A DNA stretch of 64,000 bases from JAAELZ01 sp965237485 (GTDB lineage Bacteria > Pseudomonadota > Gammaproteobacteria > Arenicellales > Poriferihabitantaceae), in assembly GCA_965237485.1 (NCBI GenBank), contig CBDEFQ010000006.1:248001-312000 (forward strand), written 5' to 3'. Under the pieces are notes generated by a model, which did not search any database, had not been told where the DNA came from, and was given only the letters and a program-made list of their open reading frames with translations. Positions 7,356-16,117 of the stretch are shown here, in pieces; position 1 is the stretch's first letter, and every line of letters starts with the position of its first letter. Both the position numbers and the translations under genes were made by a program.

Positions 7356-9272
7356 TTGCCGGAAAATGAATGGTGTTCGCAAATATATCTACATCTATTT
7401 GCTCAGCGTTTTTGTAAACTATCTACATTAGTCCCTAAAGCCAGATATTTGAGAACCATCACCAAAAAAGCCCTCTATGTTTTGAATGACCTTGCCTTAG
7501 TGTCAGTGTCGGTGCTGGTGCCTATTTGGGTCTTAAATATTGCTCTGGAAGGCTTAAGCAGTGTGGAGAAAGCCTTATTAGTTTCCAGTCCACTATTTGC
7601 CGTTCTGGTGTTTTACTGGCAAGGTTTGTATGAAACGGTTATTCGCTATTTAAGCTTCAAGGCTGTATTTACCGTCAGCAAGAGTGTTTGTATTTTTGGC
7701 TTGTTGTTGGCGATTGCAATTTGGGTTTTTGCTTCCGGTTTACCTGGTTCTTTGGCGTTCTTAGTTTGGTTGGTTTCATTATTATTAATCGGGGCGAGCC
7801 GATTACTTAGAAGCTGGCAATTTGCTTATTATGGCAATGGTTATGGCGCGAATAAAGATAAAAAGAATGTCCTTATCTATGGCGCAGGTACAGCAGGGGT
7901 GCAGCTGGCTACACTGCTTTCTTATGGTAATCGTCACATTCCGATGGGTTTTGTCGATGATTCACCTAGCCTGCGTGACAGGGTGGTTGAAGGCCATAGG
8001 GTATACGCATTAGAGGAAATACAGCAGCTAATCGATAAGTTGAAAATCGACGAAATACTACTAGCTATTCCCTCTGCATCTCGTAGCAGGCGCAAGAGAA
8101 TCTTGAAAACTTTAGAGCCCTTTCGCGTTCATGTTAGGTCCTTGCCTAGCCTTGAAGAAATCGTAAATTGTGAAGTAAAAATTGACGATATCCGTGAAGT
8201 AGACATGATGGATTTATTAGGCCGTGATCAAGTGCCAGCGGATGATAAGCTACTAAAAGTGCCTATCACTGGCAAGGTGGTGATGGTGACGGGTGCAGCG
8301 GGTTCCATTGGGTCTGAACTTTGTCGGCAGATCGTAAAGCATGGCCCTGCCTGTTTAGTGCTTTATGAACAACACGAGTTTAGCTTGTACACCCTAGCCA
8401 ATGCGTTAGAGGACAGCGGTGAGAAAATTGTGCCGGTGCTTGGTTCGGTAACTGATAGTGCTAGATTGGGAAAAACGCTTAACTTATATAAAGTAGATAC
8501 CATCTACCATGCGGCTGCATACAAGCATGTGCCGATGGTGGAGGCAAATCCGTCTATGGGTGTTTTTAATAACGTTTGTGGCACCTACGCAGTTGCCAAG
8601 GCGGCTTGTGAAAGTCGGGTTGAAAGCTTCGTATTAATTTCCACCGATAAAGCCGTGCGGCCTACCAATGTGATGGGTGCGACTAAACGGGTTGCTGAGC
8701 TCATTATTCAGGCCTTGGATAAAGAATGCGAAGACACCCAATTTTGCGCGGTACGCTTTGGTAATGTGATTGGCTCGTCCGGGTCAGTCATCCCTTTGTT
8801 TCGGGGACAGATTAAAAATGGCGGCCCGATAACCGTCACCGACTCAGAGGTCACACGCTTTTTTATGACGGTGCCGGAAGCAGCGCAGTTAGTTATTCAG
8901 GCGGGTGCTTTAAACCGAGGAGGTGATATTTTTGTTTTAGACATGGGCAAGCCGGTTCGAATTGACGAAATGGCGCGGCATATGGTTCGCCTAAGTGGTT
9001 TGGAAGTAATGGATGAAAATAATCCTTCCGGCGACATTGAGATTAAATACACTGGTTTGCGACCGGGTGAGAAGTTGTACGAAGAGCTTTTAATTGATGG
9101 AGACACCAGCACCACACAACATTCGAGAATCATGTGTGCGAATGAAGACAGTATGTCAATTAGTCAAATTGAAGCAGTGATTGCGTCGCTTGAAACAGCG
9201 GTGCAACAAGATGGGGCCGAATCCGTGACCAAAATATTGTCGGCTGCAGTAGAAGGCTACGAGCCCAAGTAA
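7356..9272 (+). CDS. Membrane-anchored nucleotide-sugar dehydratase/epimerase (CapD/WbpM family)
   Basis: The N-terminal third holds about four transmembrane segments (residues 40-150). A CoA-binding-like Rossmann domain follows with GAGTAG at 176-181, then the short-chain dehydrogenase domain with GAAGSIG at 313-319, and STDKAVRPTNVMGATKR at 429-445 replacing the usual YxxxK. This matches the UDP-GlcNAc C4/C6 dehydratases used for capsule, O-antigen and protein glycans. At 638 residues the length is normal. The open frame begins with TTG 7356; TTG 7449 (LRTITKKALYVLNDLALV) is an alternative nearer the usual start. It stands alone without glycosyltransferases, so it may be the remnant of a larger polysaccharide locus or act on one encoded elsewhere. 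Confidence 0.85.
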   Translation: MPENEWCSQIYLHLFAQRFCKLSTLVPKARYLRTITKKALYVLNDLALVSVSVLVPIWVLNIALEGLSSVEKALLVSSPLFAVLVFYWQGLYETVIRYLSFKAVFTVSKSVCIFGLLLAIAIWVFASGLPGSLAFLVWLVSLLLIGASRLLRSWQFAYYGNGYGANKDKKNVLIYGAGTAGVQLATLLSYGNRHIPMGFVDDSPSLRDRVVEGHRVYALEEIQQLIDKLKIDEILLAIPSASRSRRKRILKTLEPFRVHVRSLPSLEEIVNCEVKIDDIREVDMMDLLGRDQVPADDKLLKVPITGKVVMVTGAAGSIGSELCRQIVKHGPACLVLYEQHEFSLYTLANALEDSGEKIVPVLGSVTDSARLGKTLNLYKVDTIYHAAAYKHVPMVEANPSMGVFNNVCGTYAVAKAACESRVESFVLISTDKAVRPTNVMGATKRVAELIIQALDKECEDTQFCAVRFGNVIGSSGSVIPLFRGQIKNGGPITVTDSEVTRFFMTVPEAAQLVIQAGALNRGGDIFVLDMGKPVRIDEMARHMVRLSGLEVMDENNPSGDIEIKYTGLRPGEKLYEELLIDGDTSTTQHSRIMCANEDSMSISQIEAVIASLETAVQQDGAESVTKILSAAVEGYEPK

Positions 9273-9302
9273 ATTAGCCTGTATTGATTATTTCGCTAAA
9301 TA

Positions 9303-10047
9303 ATGAAGGTGACCAAAACAAAAGGGCTTCATCATCTTGGCTTAGCGGTAAAAGATTTGCAGCAAACTACACGCTTCTTCGTTGAGTTATTGGGTTGGGA
9401 GGAAGCAGGTTACGACGCTACCTATCCTCGTACGGGCGTGACCGATGGTAAAGTGCGTTTAACTCGCTTAGCGAAAATCTCGGGGGCTTGCCCCCAAGCT
9501 GAATAGCTTAAAATGGGATTTATCCCATTTTGGCTGTTTCGCTTATGGATATTCAAAGAAATGCGCATCATGTTTATCGACTCGAGATTTTTTGGGCTTT
9601 ATCCGGAGATTAATAAGTGATATTTTTGGGGAGGTAGTTGCGGTCTTAGAGCTGTTTTGTCGAAACGATAGGAAACGCGAATGAAGATACGATGCGGGCT
9701 TATGTACAGAATCAACTTTTGGAGTTGGATGAACATGAATCTATGAGTCGTCAGTTGGGATTACTCTAAAACTCGGTAGCTTGCTGCCGAGTTCTTTATC
9801 TCTTTGGCAAACAAACTTGTCGCAAACCGCTGTTGATTTTGATCGCAACTCTAATGTGGGTTTGCATCACCTTGCGCTAGAGGTTGAGTCTGAAACGCAG
9901 CTCAACGCTTTGTATGAACAGCTAGTAGCTGAACCGAGTGTAGAGATTGCCTTTGCACCGGAATTAATGGGTGAAGGCCCCAGAAAGCACATGATGTGCC
10001 ATGAACCAAGCGGCATTCGTGTCGAATTTGTTTGGCCTGGAAACTAA
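9303..10047 (+). pseudogene. VOC-family (glyoxalase-like) protein, split by a 337-bp insertion
   Basis: The first part reads MKVTKTKGLHHLGLAVKDLQ and continues to DGKVRLT at 9464. The second part resumes at 9802 with LWQTNLSQTAVDFDRN and runs through VGLHHLALEVES to VEFVWPGN at 10047. Joined, they make a two-beta-alpha-beta vicinal-oxygen-chelate protein of about 136 residues with the metal-ligand His of each half (LHHLGL and LHHLAL) and a C-terminal Glu in VEFVW. The inserted DNA introduces stops, so the gene is dead. It precedes a broken aldehyde dehydrogenase on the same strand. VOC proteins include lyases, isomerases and dioxygenases; the reaction here cannot be told. Confidence 0.8.
9465..9801 (+). 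mobile_element. Small insertion with subterminal hairpins, possibly an IS200/IS605-type relic
   Basis: The 337-bp insert is defined by the two halves of the VOC gene. It shows no target duplication and no terminal inverted repeat. It carries hairpins near both ends: cgggggcttgccccc at 9481-9495, aaaatgggatttatcccatttt-type palindrome at 9510-9531, and ctcggtagcttgctgccgag at 9772-9791. A degenerate frame ending near 9769 reads NEDTMRAYVQNQ...SRQLGLL, like the tail of a Y1 transposase. Single-strand IS200/IS605 or REP-type elements insert without duplication and use end hairpins, so that class fits; it is inference. Confidence 0.45.
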
Positions 10048-10158
10048 TCAACGAAGTCATTTTATGACTATTGTTTGCTTTAGCGGCTTTAACCTCCGAG
10101 GGTTGCCCCCAATATTGGGAAAGAGCAAACCTTTTCATTTGATTTGTAGGAAATACCA

Positions 10159-11166
10159 GTGTTAGATAAACGTAATTTTTATATCAACGGTCAGTGGGTT
10201 GCGCCCGCTGTTGCCAATGATTTTGAAGTAATTAACCCTTCCACCGAAGAACCCTGCGCGGTGATATCTTTAGGTGATAGTGCCGACACCGATGCCGCGG
10301 TGTTGGCTGCGAATAATGCCTTTGATTCGTGGAGCCAAACTCCGAAGGTTGAACGAACGGTATTGCTAGAGAAACTGGCTGAGATTTACCACGCACGTTC
10401 AGATGAAATGGGCGCGCCAATTTCTATGGCTAAGACATCTCAAGCTGAAAGTGGGAGCTGGCATATCGATAATTTTATTCGTGCATTCAAAGAATTTGAA
10501 GAAGATAAAATGCTGAGCGGTCACACACCCAATGACCGCATTTTGTATGAGCCAATTGGCGTATGTGGATTGATTACACCTTGGAATTGGCCGATGAACC
10601 AGGTTGCACTTAAAGTGGTGCCCTCGGTTGCGGTGGGTTGCACCGTTATATTAAAACCTTCAGAAATCGCACCACTGTCGGCTATGCTATTCGCCGAAAT
10701 GATGGATGAAGCGGGTTTCCCGGCGGGCGTATTCAACTTGGTTAACGGTGACGGTTTGGGCGTAGGTACGCAGCTGTCTGGTCATCCAGATATTGATATG
10801 ATTTCCTTTACTGGTTCAACCCGAGCTGGGTCGGCAATAAGCAAAAAATGCTGCAGATACGGTCAAGCGCGTAAGTTTAGAGCTAGGCGGTAAAGGTGCA
10901 AACTTAATCTTTGCCGATGCGGATGAAAAAGCAGTAAAACGTGGTGTATTACATTGCTTCAATAACACTGGGCAGTCTTGCAACGCGCCCACGCGAATGT
11001 TGGTGGAGCGCTCGATATATGGCCAAGCCGTGCAAACCGCGATTGATACGGCGGCATTAAGTGTGGTGGACGTAGCGTCGAAAGAAGGCCGTCATATTGG
11101 GCCTGTGGTGTCACAGTTGCAGTACCACAAAATTCAACATTTGATCGGCGTGGGCATCGATGAAAG
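10159..11166 (+). pseudogene. Aldehyde dehydrogenase, frameshifted and truncated by an IS
   Basis: The gene starts at GTG 10159 and encodes a typical NAD(P)-dependent ALDH: the FYINGQWV opening, GLITPWNWPMNQ, ILKPSEIAPLSA and SFTGSTRAGSAI. An extra A in the A-run at 10843-10848 shifts the frame; after it the next frame continues KRVSLELGGKGANLIFADADE with the general-base Glu and then NNTGQSCNAPTRM with the catalytic Cys. Homology ends at HLIGVGIDE near 11166, and the last quarter of the protein is missing, replaced by the IS. About 335 of an expected 475 residues remain. It probably oxidised an aldehyde made by the neighbouring catabolic genes. Confidence 0.85.
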
Positions 11167-11203
11167 TCTTGTCCAACATGAAATGATACTGAGCGAAGGG
11201 ACT

Positions 11204-12537
11204 GATTCTAATCGGAAATGATACCGAACTAATCTAATTTCTGTTCATGATGGTGAATGAATACCATTATGAATGACCACCATATAGATACCCTTGATAA
11301 GGCACGCTTGTTGCTACAAGGCACTGATGAAATCGATCTGGCAATCGACGGTAAACGCAATCGCTATGATTTCATCAAACGCACCTTAATGCGTTTCAAA
11401 TACAGCAAACCGGGTCGAGCCGATAAGGGTCTTGTGCTGCGTTATATCACACGCATCAGCGGTTACTCTTATGTGCAAGTGAAACGCCTTGCTGCCAGCT
11501 ATCTCAAGCACGGTAGAATCAAGTGGCGACATCGTGCCACAAGGGGCTTTGCTAGACGCTATAGCAATCAAGACATTAAGCTTCTAGCAGAGATGGATGA
11601 ACTCCACGGTACGTTATCAGGCCATGCCACTAAGAAACTCTGTGAGCGCGCCTTAGTTGTCTATGAGCAAACTGAGTATGCCAACCTGGCACGTATCCCG
11701 GTTTCTCATCTATACAATCTACGCCGACCTAAACCCTACCAGAACAATCGCCGTCACTTTGAAAAGACACATTCCAAGCCTTCTTCTATCGGCCAAAGAC
11801 GTAAGCCACAGCCAGAAGGTCAACCTGGCTATAGCCGTGTAGATACAGTGCATCAGGGCGATAAGGACAAGGTTAAAGGGGTCTATCATATCAACGCCGT
11901 TGATGAGATCACCCCGTTTGAAGTCGTGTCTTCTACACAGAAAATATCAGAGCCATTCTTGATGCCTATTCTCACTCAAATGCTAGAGCAATTCCCCTTT
12001 GTGATTAAAGGCTTTCATGCCGATAATGGCAGTGAATACATTAACCAATCGGTGGTGCGATTGTTGAATAAGCTATTAATCGAGTTGACCCAATCCAGGG
12101 CTAGACACCGTAACGACCATGCCTTAGTTGAGTGCAACAATGGGGCCATCGTGCGCAAGCATCTTGGCTTCATGCATATCCCGCAAAAATATGCGCCTGA
12201 TATTAATCAATTTGCCACCGACTTTCTTAACCCTTATTTGAATTATCACCGACCTTGTTTCTTCCCACAGATCAGCACTAACAACAAAGGAAAACAAGTC
12301 AAAACCTATCCATATCGAAACATGATGACGCCTTATGAAAAACTCAAATCGTTGACCAATGCACAGTCATATCTTAAAACTCACATCTCGTTTACAATGC
12401 TTGACGATATCGTTTATCAGATGACTGATAATGAGGCAGCAAAACAACTCAATGAGGAAAAAACTAAACTCTTTAAAAACATCTTTGAACAGAAATGACA
12501 ATCAACTTCTCGGTATCATTCCTGTATTGGAATAGAC
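11204..12537 (+). mobile_element. Insertion sequence with DD35E transposase and imperfect inverted ends
   Basis: The ends are related inverted repeats: ATTCTAATCGGAAATGATAC (11205 onward), continuing CGA, and on the other side a reverse-complement match through tcggtatcattcctgtattg (about 12510-12537). The element carries one intact transposase. Its left flank is an aldehyde dehydrogenase lacking its 3' end, and its right flank is an EamA transporter lacking its 3' end, on opposite strands. No target duplication could be found, so a deletion probably accompanied or followed insertion. Exact ends are uncertain by some bases. Confidence 0.65.
11257..12498 (+). CDS. Integrase-core transposase of the IS
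   Basis: This intact 413-residue protein has an N-terminal helix-turn-helix region (YSYVQVKRLAASYLKHG) and an rve catalytic core. The triad is D in GYSRVDTVHQGD, D in FHADNGSEYIN and E in HALVECNNG; 35 residues separate the second D and E (DD35E). The spacing and the RxDT / DNGSEY motifs place it in the retroviral-integrase superfamily near the IS481/IS3 groups; I did not settle on an IS family name. ATG 11257 and ATG 11269 are both plausible starts. Confidence 0.85.
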   Translation: MNTIMNDHHIDTLDKARLLLQGTDEIDLAIDGKRNRYDFIKRTLMRFKYSKPGRADKGLVLRYITRISGYSYVQVKRLAASYLKHGRIKWRHRATRGFARRYSNQDIKLLAEMDELHGTLSGHATKKLCERALVVYEQTEYANLARIPVSHLYNLRRPKPYQNNRRHFEKTHSKPSSIGQRRKPQPEGQPGYSRVDTVHQGDKDKVKGVYHINAVDEITPFEVVSSTQKISEPFLMPILTQMLEQFPFVIKGFHADNGSEYINQSVVRLLNKLLIELTQSRARHRNDHALVECNNGAIVRKHLGFMHIPQKYAPDINQFATDFLNPYLNYHRPCFFPQISTNNKGKQVKTYPYRNMMTPYEKLKSLTNAQSYLKTHISFTMLDDIVYQMTDNEAAKQLNEEKTKLFKNIFEQK

Positions 12538-13068
12538 TCTCACTCCACGGCTATATCGAGCAATACTGAAAATAATGGCGATTGCAATGGCCGCGCCTAA
12601 GCCAGCTAGGTCACCCTTTATAGAGGCATTTCCGGTATCTCCCAAGCTGCCAAAAGCAATAATGCCAATGCCAAATAAACAGCCAACAATCGTTAGCCAA
12701 GTGCGTTTTGAAACTTTCTCTCGGAGCACCAGCCAAGCAATGAGAGCAGCAAATACAGGAGAGGTGCTAACAATGAAAAGGGTATTCGCTACGGCAGTAT
12801 TTTTGATTGAAAACACAAAGCATAATGTGCTGATGGCCCAGATAAAAGCCAAGGCTAATCCTGAGAAGCCGATATCGGCCAATTTATTTAAAAATTGCCC
12901 GCGATAGTAAATGGCTAAACCCAAAGTGATTACAACGCCGCTCAAAAAATTACGCCAAAAAATCACCGTCCAGCTATTACCTTCGATTAGGCGAATAAGT
13001 AGGCTATCTGGGGTGATGACTAAAACGCCTGCTAAAGTAATGAGTAAACCTTTTAGATAGTTATTCAC
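12538..13068 (-). pseudogene. EamA/DMT-family permease, C-terminal third missing
   Basis: About 177 residues of a drug/metabolite-type exporter remain, beginning MNNYLKGLLITLAGVLVITPDSLLIRLIEG and showing the first five or six hydrophobic helices of the ten expected, with the conserved WTVIFWRN and VANTLFIVSTSPVFAALIAW segments. The frame runs into the IS end at about 12537 after SIARYSRGV. Family members export amino acids and other metabolites. It lies next to an Lrp/AsnC regulator on the same strand, a common pairing for amino-acid exporters. With the missing half the product is unlikely to work. Confidence 0.8.
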
Positions 13069-13153
13069 GTTTATTTATAGGCCTTAGATTTGGTGATGGT
13101 AACGATATCAAAATGCGCTAAAGATGCAGAAATTAGAAATCTGAATGATACGC

Positions 13154-13179
13154 TAAAAAATATTGACACCACGGTGTCA
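13154..13179 (-). terminator. Rho-independent terminator behind the Lrp-like gene
   Basis: On the minus strand, just past the stop of the regulator, TGACAC-CGTG-GTGTCA forms a six-base stem with a four-base loop, followed by aatattttttagc. The position and the T-run suit an intrinsic terminator. Confidence 0.6.
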
Positions 13180-13182
13180 GTC

Positions 13183-13641
13183 TCATTTCGCATTTAACGG
13201 AATAGCCGTGGTGTATTTAAGTTGCTCCATAGCAAAGTTGGAACTTACATCAGCTACATCTATTTTTTCAATAAGTTGTTGATAAAACTGGTCGTAAGCT
13301 TTCATGTCTTTAACTACCACGCGCATCATATAGTCGATGTCGCCGCTCATGCGGTAAAACTCAACCACTTCGGGGAAGCTATTGACGACTTCTGCAAACT
13401 GCTTAAACCATTTAGCGTTGTGTTGATTAGTACGAATGGACACGAATACGTCGGTGTCACACTTGAGGCCTTTGCGGTCGAGTAGTGCCACTCTTGACTT
13501 GATTAGCCCAGATTTTTCAAGTCGTTGTATGCGACGCCAACAGGGCGTCTTGCTTAAACTCACTTTATCAGCTATTTCGGCGCTACTCAGACCGGCGTCA
13601 TGTTGTAGTAAATCTAATATTTTCAGATCTATTTTGTCCAC
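13183..13641 (-). CDS. Lrp/AsnC-family transcriptional regulator
   Basis: The 152-residue protein starts MDKIDLKILDLLQHDAGLSSAEIADKV, the canonical Lrp/AsnC winged helix-turn-helix. The recognition helix SLSKTPCWRRIQRLEKSG is followed by the RAM (effector-binding) domain with FPEVVEFYRMSGDIDYMMRVVV, containing the usual G-D-x-D ligand loop. Such proteins sense amino acids and control their transport or breakdown. It lies upstream of the broken EamA exporter and in the middle of the catabolic gene region, and is the best candidate for its regulator. Intact, normal length, ending in its own terminator. Confidence 0.9.
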   Translation of the reverse strand: MDKIDLKILDLLQHDAGLSSAEIADKVSLSKTPCWRRIQRLEKSGLIKSRVALLDRKGLKCDTDVFVSIRTNQHNAKWFKQFAEVVNSFPEVVEFYRMSGDIDYMMRVVVKDMKAYDQFYQQLIEKIDVADVSSNFAMEQLKYTTAIPLNAK

Positions 13642-13770
13642 GTTCTATAAAATGTAACTAATTTGGAACAAAATATCACATTTAGCCGATATTAGCGAAA
13701 CATTCGCAACAAAGTTTCGAACTGAGTTCGATACACTGTTTAGCATATTAAGACCAACCACAAAACTAAA

Positions 13771-13995
13771 ATGAACCGATTAACCCAGCACTTAGACAGC
13801 GTCAACGAAACTTATTTTGAGCATTTAATTAACGCCTCAAGCTTTGCAGTAAAAATGATTATCGGCGGTATGGCTGGTTTAGTGCACGCCGTTTTTCCGT
13901 TTTTATGTGTTAAAACGGGCAGTCGTCTTATCGATTGTTTACACCACGATATGGTAACGCATCGGCAGAAAAATGCTGAGGCCTCGTTTAATTAA
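13771..13995 (+). CDS. DUF6356 family small protein
   Basis: This 74-residue protein reads MNRLTQHLDSVNETYFEHL then a hydrophobic stretch containing MIIGGMAGLVHAVFPFLCVKTGSR. The pattern (P/SVxExYxEH, a single amphipathic-to-membrane segment with GLVHxxFPF, then TGSR) matches the uncharacterised DUF6356 family of short membrane-associated proteins. Function is unknown. It is convergent with and overlaps by eight bases the ketopantoate-reductase-like gene. Confidence 0.7.
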   Translation: MNRLTQHLDSVNETYFEHLINASSFAVKMIIGGMAGLVHAVFPFLCVKTGSRLIDCLHHDMVTHRQKNAEASFN

Positions 13996-15022
13996 AGCGC
14001 AGTTGTTTAGTAAGACCGTCTAATTGCCGCCAAGCTTGTTCCAGCTGAATGTGCCTAGAAGCAATGGCTTTAATCGCGGTAATAACCGCACGATTCATTG
14101 GCATCCCAACACCTACTTTTTTTGCTTCTCGTAGCATTTTGCCGTTGATGTAGTCTACTTCACACGGTCGGCTAAGTTTCAGGTCTTGTAACATGCTGGC
14201 TGTTTGCTCGCGATAAGGCAGGTAGGTGGTACGCCAGTAATCAATGGCCTTGTCGCGGCTATTTGTATCGCTAAACGCAAGGTTATCTAGAGTTGGTTCA
14301 AAGCCAAAAAGGCTTTGCGTTTCGATGTTTAAAGCACTCAGTACCGTGGCGCATTCGTGGCCTAGTTGCGCCATACAGGCAACGGCAAGATTATCATCTA
14401 ATGCCTTGCCTAACAAACAACCCAACGCAGTGGGTATAGCACTGGCAACACAGTTGTCTATGAGCTTGGTATAGCGGGCTTCGCGAAGCTTATTAGTCAG
14501 GCTGCAATGGCCTATGTGCTGCAATATCGATTGCACAAGTTTCAAACGTTCAGTGATTTCGCCATTGATTTCCCCAATGGTGATGCCCAAAGTATCTAGT
14601 GGTGAAGCCAGTTTGACAACACCAGCATCAACAAAGGTACCACTAAATTTCATTGCTCCGCCGAGCACTCGATGGCTGCCCACAATATCACTTGCTATAT
14701 CTTCAGGAATGCCATTTTGCAGTGTAAGTAATAAAGACTCTTCATGTAATACGGGCAACAATTGAATCAGTGAATCTCGCAATGCGTTTTGCTTAACTGT
14801 AGAGATAACTATGTCATATTGTCCAGTTAATTCAGCGGGCGTGATAGCGCGAACAGGTGTAGTTATTCCTAAATTACCGACAATCGTCGCACCGTTTTGG
14901 TTTAGCGCATCTATATGGCTTTGGCGGGTGTCGAGTAAATCAATTTGGTAGCCTTGCTTTGATAACAACGCCCCGATCACCGTGCCCATGGCGCCAGCAC
15001 CTGCGACCAGTAATCTACGCAT
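13988..15022 (-). CDS. 2-dehydropantoate 2-reductase family (PanE/ApbA-like) oxidoreductase
   Basis: The 344-residue protein has the N-terminal NADP-binding glycine motif GAGAMG at residues 8-13, the substrate loop STVKQNA, the LQNG motif and a C-terminal helical domain containing RYTKLIDN with the catalytic-type lysine. This is the ketopantoate reductase fold. Genomes often carry diverged copies acting on other 2-keto acids. Here it lies in a catabolic neighbourhood with a PanB-like pseudogene 7 kb away, so a role outside pantothenate synthesis is plausible. It is 22 bases downstream of the alpha/beta hydrolase gene on the same strand and probably co-transcribed. Confidence 0.85.
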   Translation of the reverse strand: MRRLLVAGAGAMGTVIGALLSKQGYQIDLLDTRQSHIDALNQNGATIVGNLGITTPVRAITPAELTGQYDIVISTVKQNALRDSLIQLLPVLHEESLLLTLQNGIPEDIASDIVGSHRVLGGAMKFSGTFVDAGVVKLASPLDTLGITIGEINGEITERLKLVQSILQHIGHCSLTNKLREARYTKLIDNCVASAIPTALGCLLGKALDDNLAVACMAQLGHECATVLSALNIETQSLFGFEPTLDNLAFSDTNSRDKAIDYWRTTYLPYREQTASMLQDLKLSRPCEVDYINGKMLREAKKVGVGMPMNRAVITAIKAIASRHIQLEQAWRQLDGLTKQLRFN

Positions 15023-15044
15023 TCTGATTTATTGTTAGCTTATG

Positions 15045-15998
15045 TCAATAAGGCCATCGGCCATGGCCGACTTCCGTAATCGCCCTTACGAATCGCTTAA
15101 AGCTTTCGCCAGCACGGTCGACAATATGTCTTGCTCTTAAATAGGCGTGCGGTAAGCCTTGTTCGTTGAACCACGCCGCTTTGCCGCCAGCTTTATTTAT
15201 CGCATCACAGTAGATTTCGCCGTCATCAGATAGAGGGTCATATTGTGCGGAAATTACCACGGTCGGTGGAATATTTGAAAAGTCCTTATCTAGCAGTGGT
15301 AAGAAGGTGGCGTCGTTAGCACCATGTGAACCACCGCTATAAGCCAAATAATAAGTCTGCATATTGTCGACAGTAAGCATCGGTGCATTGGCGTGCTCTA
15401 TATAGGTGCCGCGATTGGTGTTTAACCCGAGCGATGGGTAAATTAGTACTTGGCCTATGGCTTGACGGGTTCGCCCGCGCTGTGCGCCGATGAGTGCGCC
15501 GCACAAGGTAGCACCCGCACTGTCACCGGATAGTACAATTGGTTTTCCCGTTGATTGCGCAATGTGGTTAAACACGGCAGTGGCGTCCTCAAAAGGGGCA
15601 GGGTGTGGGCTTTCAGGTGATAAACGATAATCAACCGCAGTGACATCAAACCCGGTTTGGTCACACAGCTCTGCGCAAATATCGTCGTGGGTTTCTAGAT
15701 TCCCTACAACAAAGCCCCCGCCGTGAAAATAAATCACGTGCGCTGGGGCAACGCGGCCAGCCACCGAGTAGGTGCGGATAGGTACATCATACTCTGTATG
15801 TGAAACCAGTTTGTCCGTGCTGGTCACGCTCGGCGGGCGAGGCACGGCAAATACTTTACGCATTTCGTTATACGCTACTCGTTGCTCGTCAAGCGGTAAG
15901 CTCGCCATGTTTTCTGGATAGCTGCTATTGGCTAGATCGACAAAAGCCCAGGTTTGTTCATCCATTAAGTCGGCGTATTTGCCGCGTTGATTTGTCAT
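15045..15998 (-). CDS. Alpha/beta hydrolase of the hormone-sensitive-lipase type
   Basis: The 317-residue protein shows the HGGG oxyanion motif (YFHGGGFVVGN, residues 91-101), the nucleophile elbow GDSAG with Ser160, an acid in QYDPLSDDG and a His in GLPHAYLRA. That is the complete esterase/lipase family IV (bacterial HSL) signature. It has no signal peptide, so it acts in the cytoplasm on a small ester or amide. It heads an apparent two-gene unit with the ketopantoate-reductase-like gene and is divergent from the dioxygenase pseudogene. The substrate is unknown. Confidence 0.9.
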   Translation of the reverse strand: MTNQRGKYADLMDEQTWAFVDLANSSYPENMASLPLDEQRVAYNEMRKVFAVPRPPSVTSTDKLVSHTEYDVPIRTYSVAGRVAPAHVIYFHGGGFVVGNLETHDDICAELCDQTGFDVTAVDYRLSPESPHPAPFEDATAVFNHIAQSTGKPIVLSGDSAGATLCGALIGAQRGRTRQAIGQVLIYPSLGLNTNRGTYIEHANAPMLTVDNMQTYYLAYSGGSHGANDATFLPLLDKDFSNIPPTVVISAQYDPLSDDGEIYCDAINKAGGKAAWFNEQGLPHAYLRARHIVDRAGESFKRFVRAITEVGHGRWPY

Positions 15999-16117
15999 CG
16001 CTTTACAACTATTTAGTTAAAGGAACGTCTAACTACTGGAGTGTAAAACATTTTGCTTGTTTTTAGTCCAACCCAGTCGTTAATATTCGTGCCTCAGACA
16101 AAATTTGGATTCTCGCG

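Noticed and set aside
12575..12907. 110-codon ORF antisense to the EamA gene
   Set aside because: It is a shadow of the real minus-strand permease frame, which shows clear family motifs.
13154..13179. Palindrome as a regulator operator
   Set aside because: It lies downstream of the Lrp-like stop codon and is followed by a T-run on the minus strand, so a terminator is the better reading.
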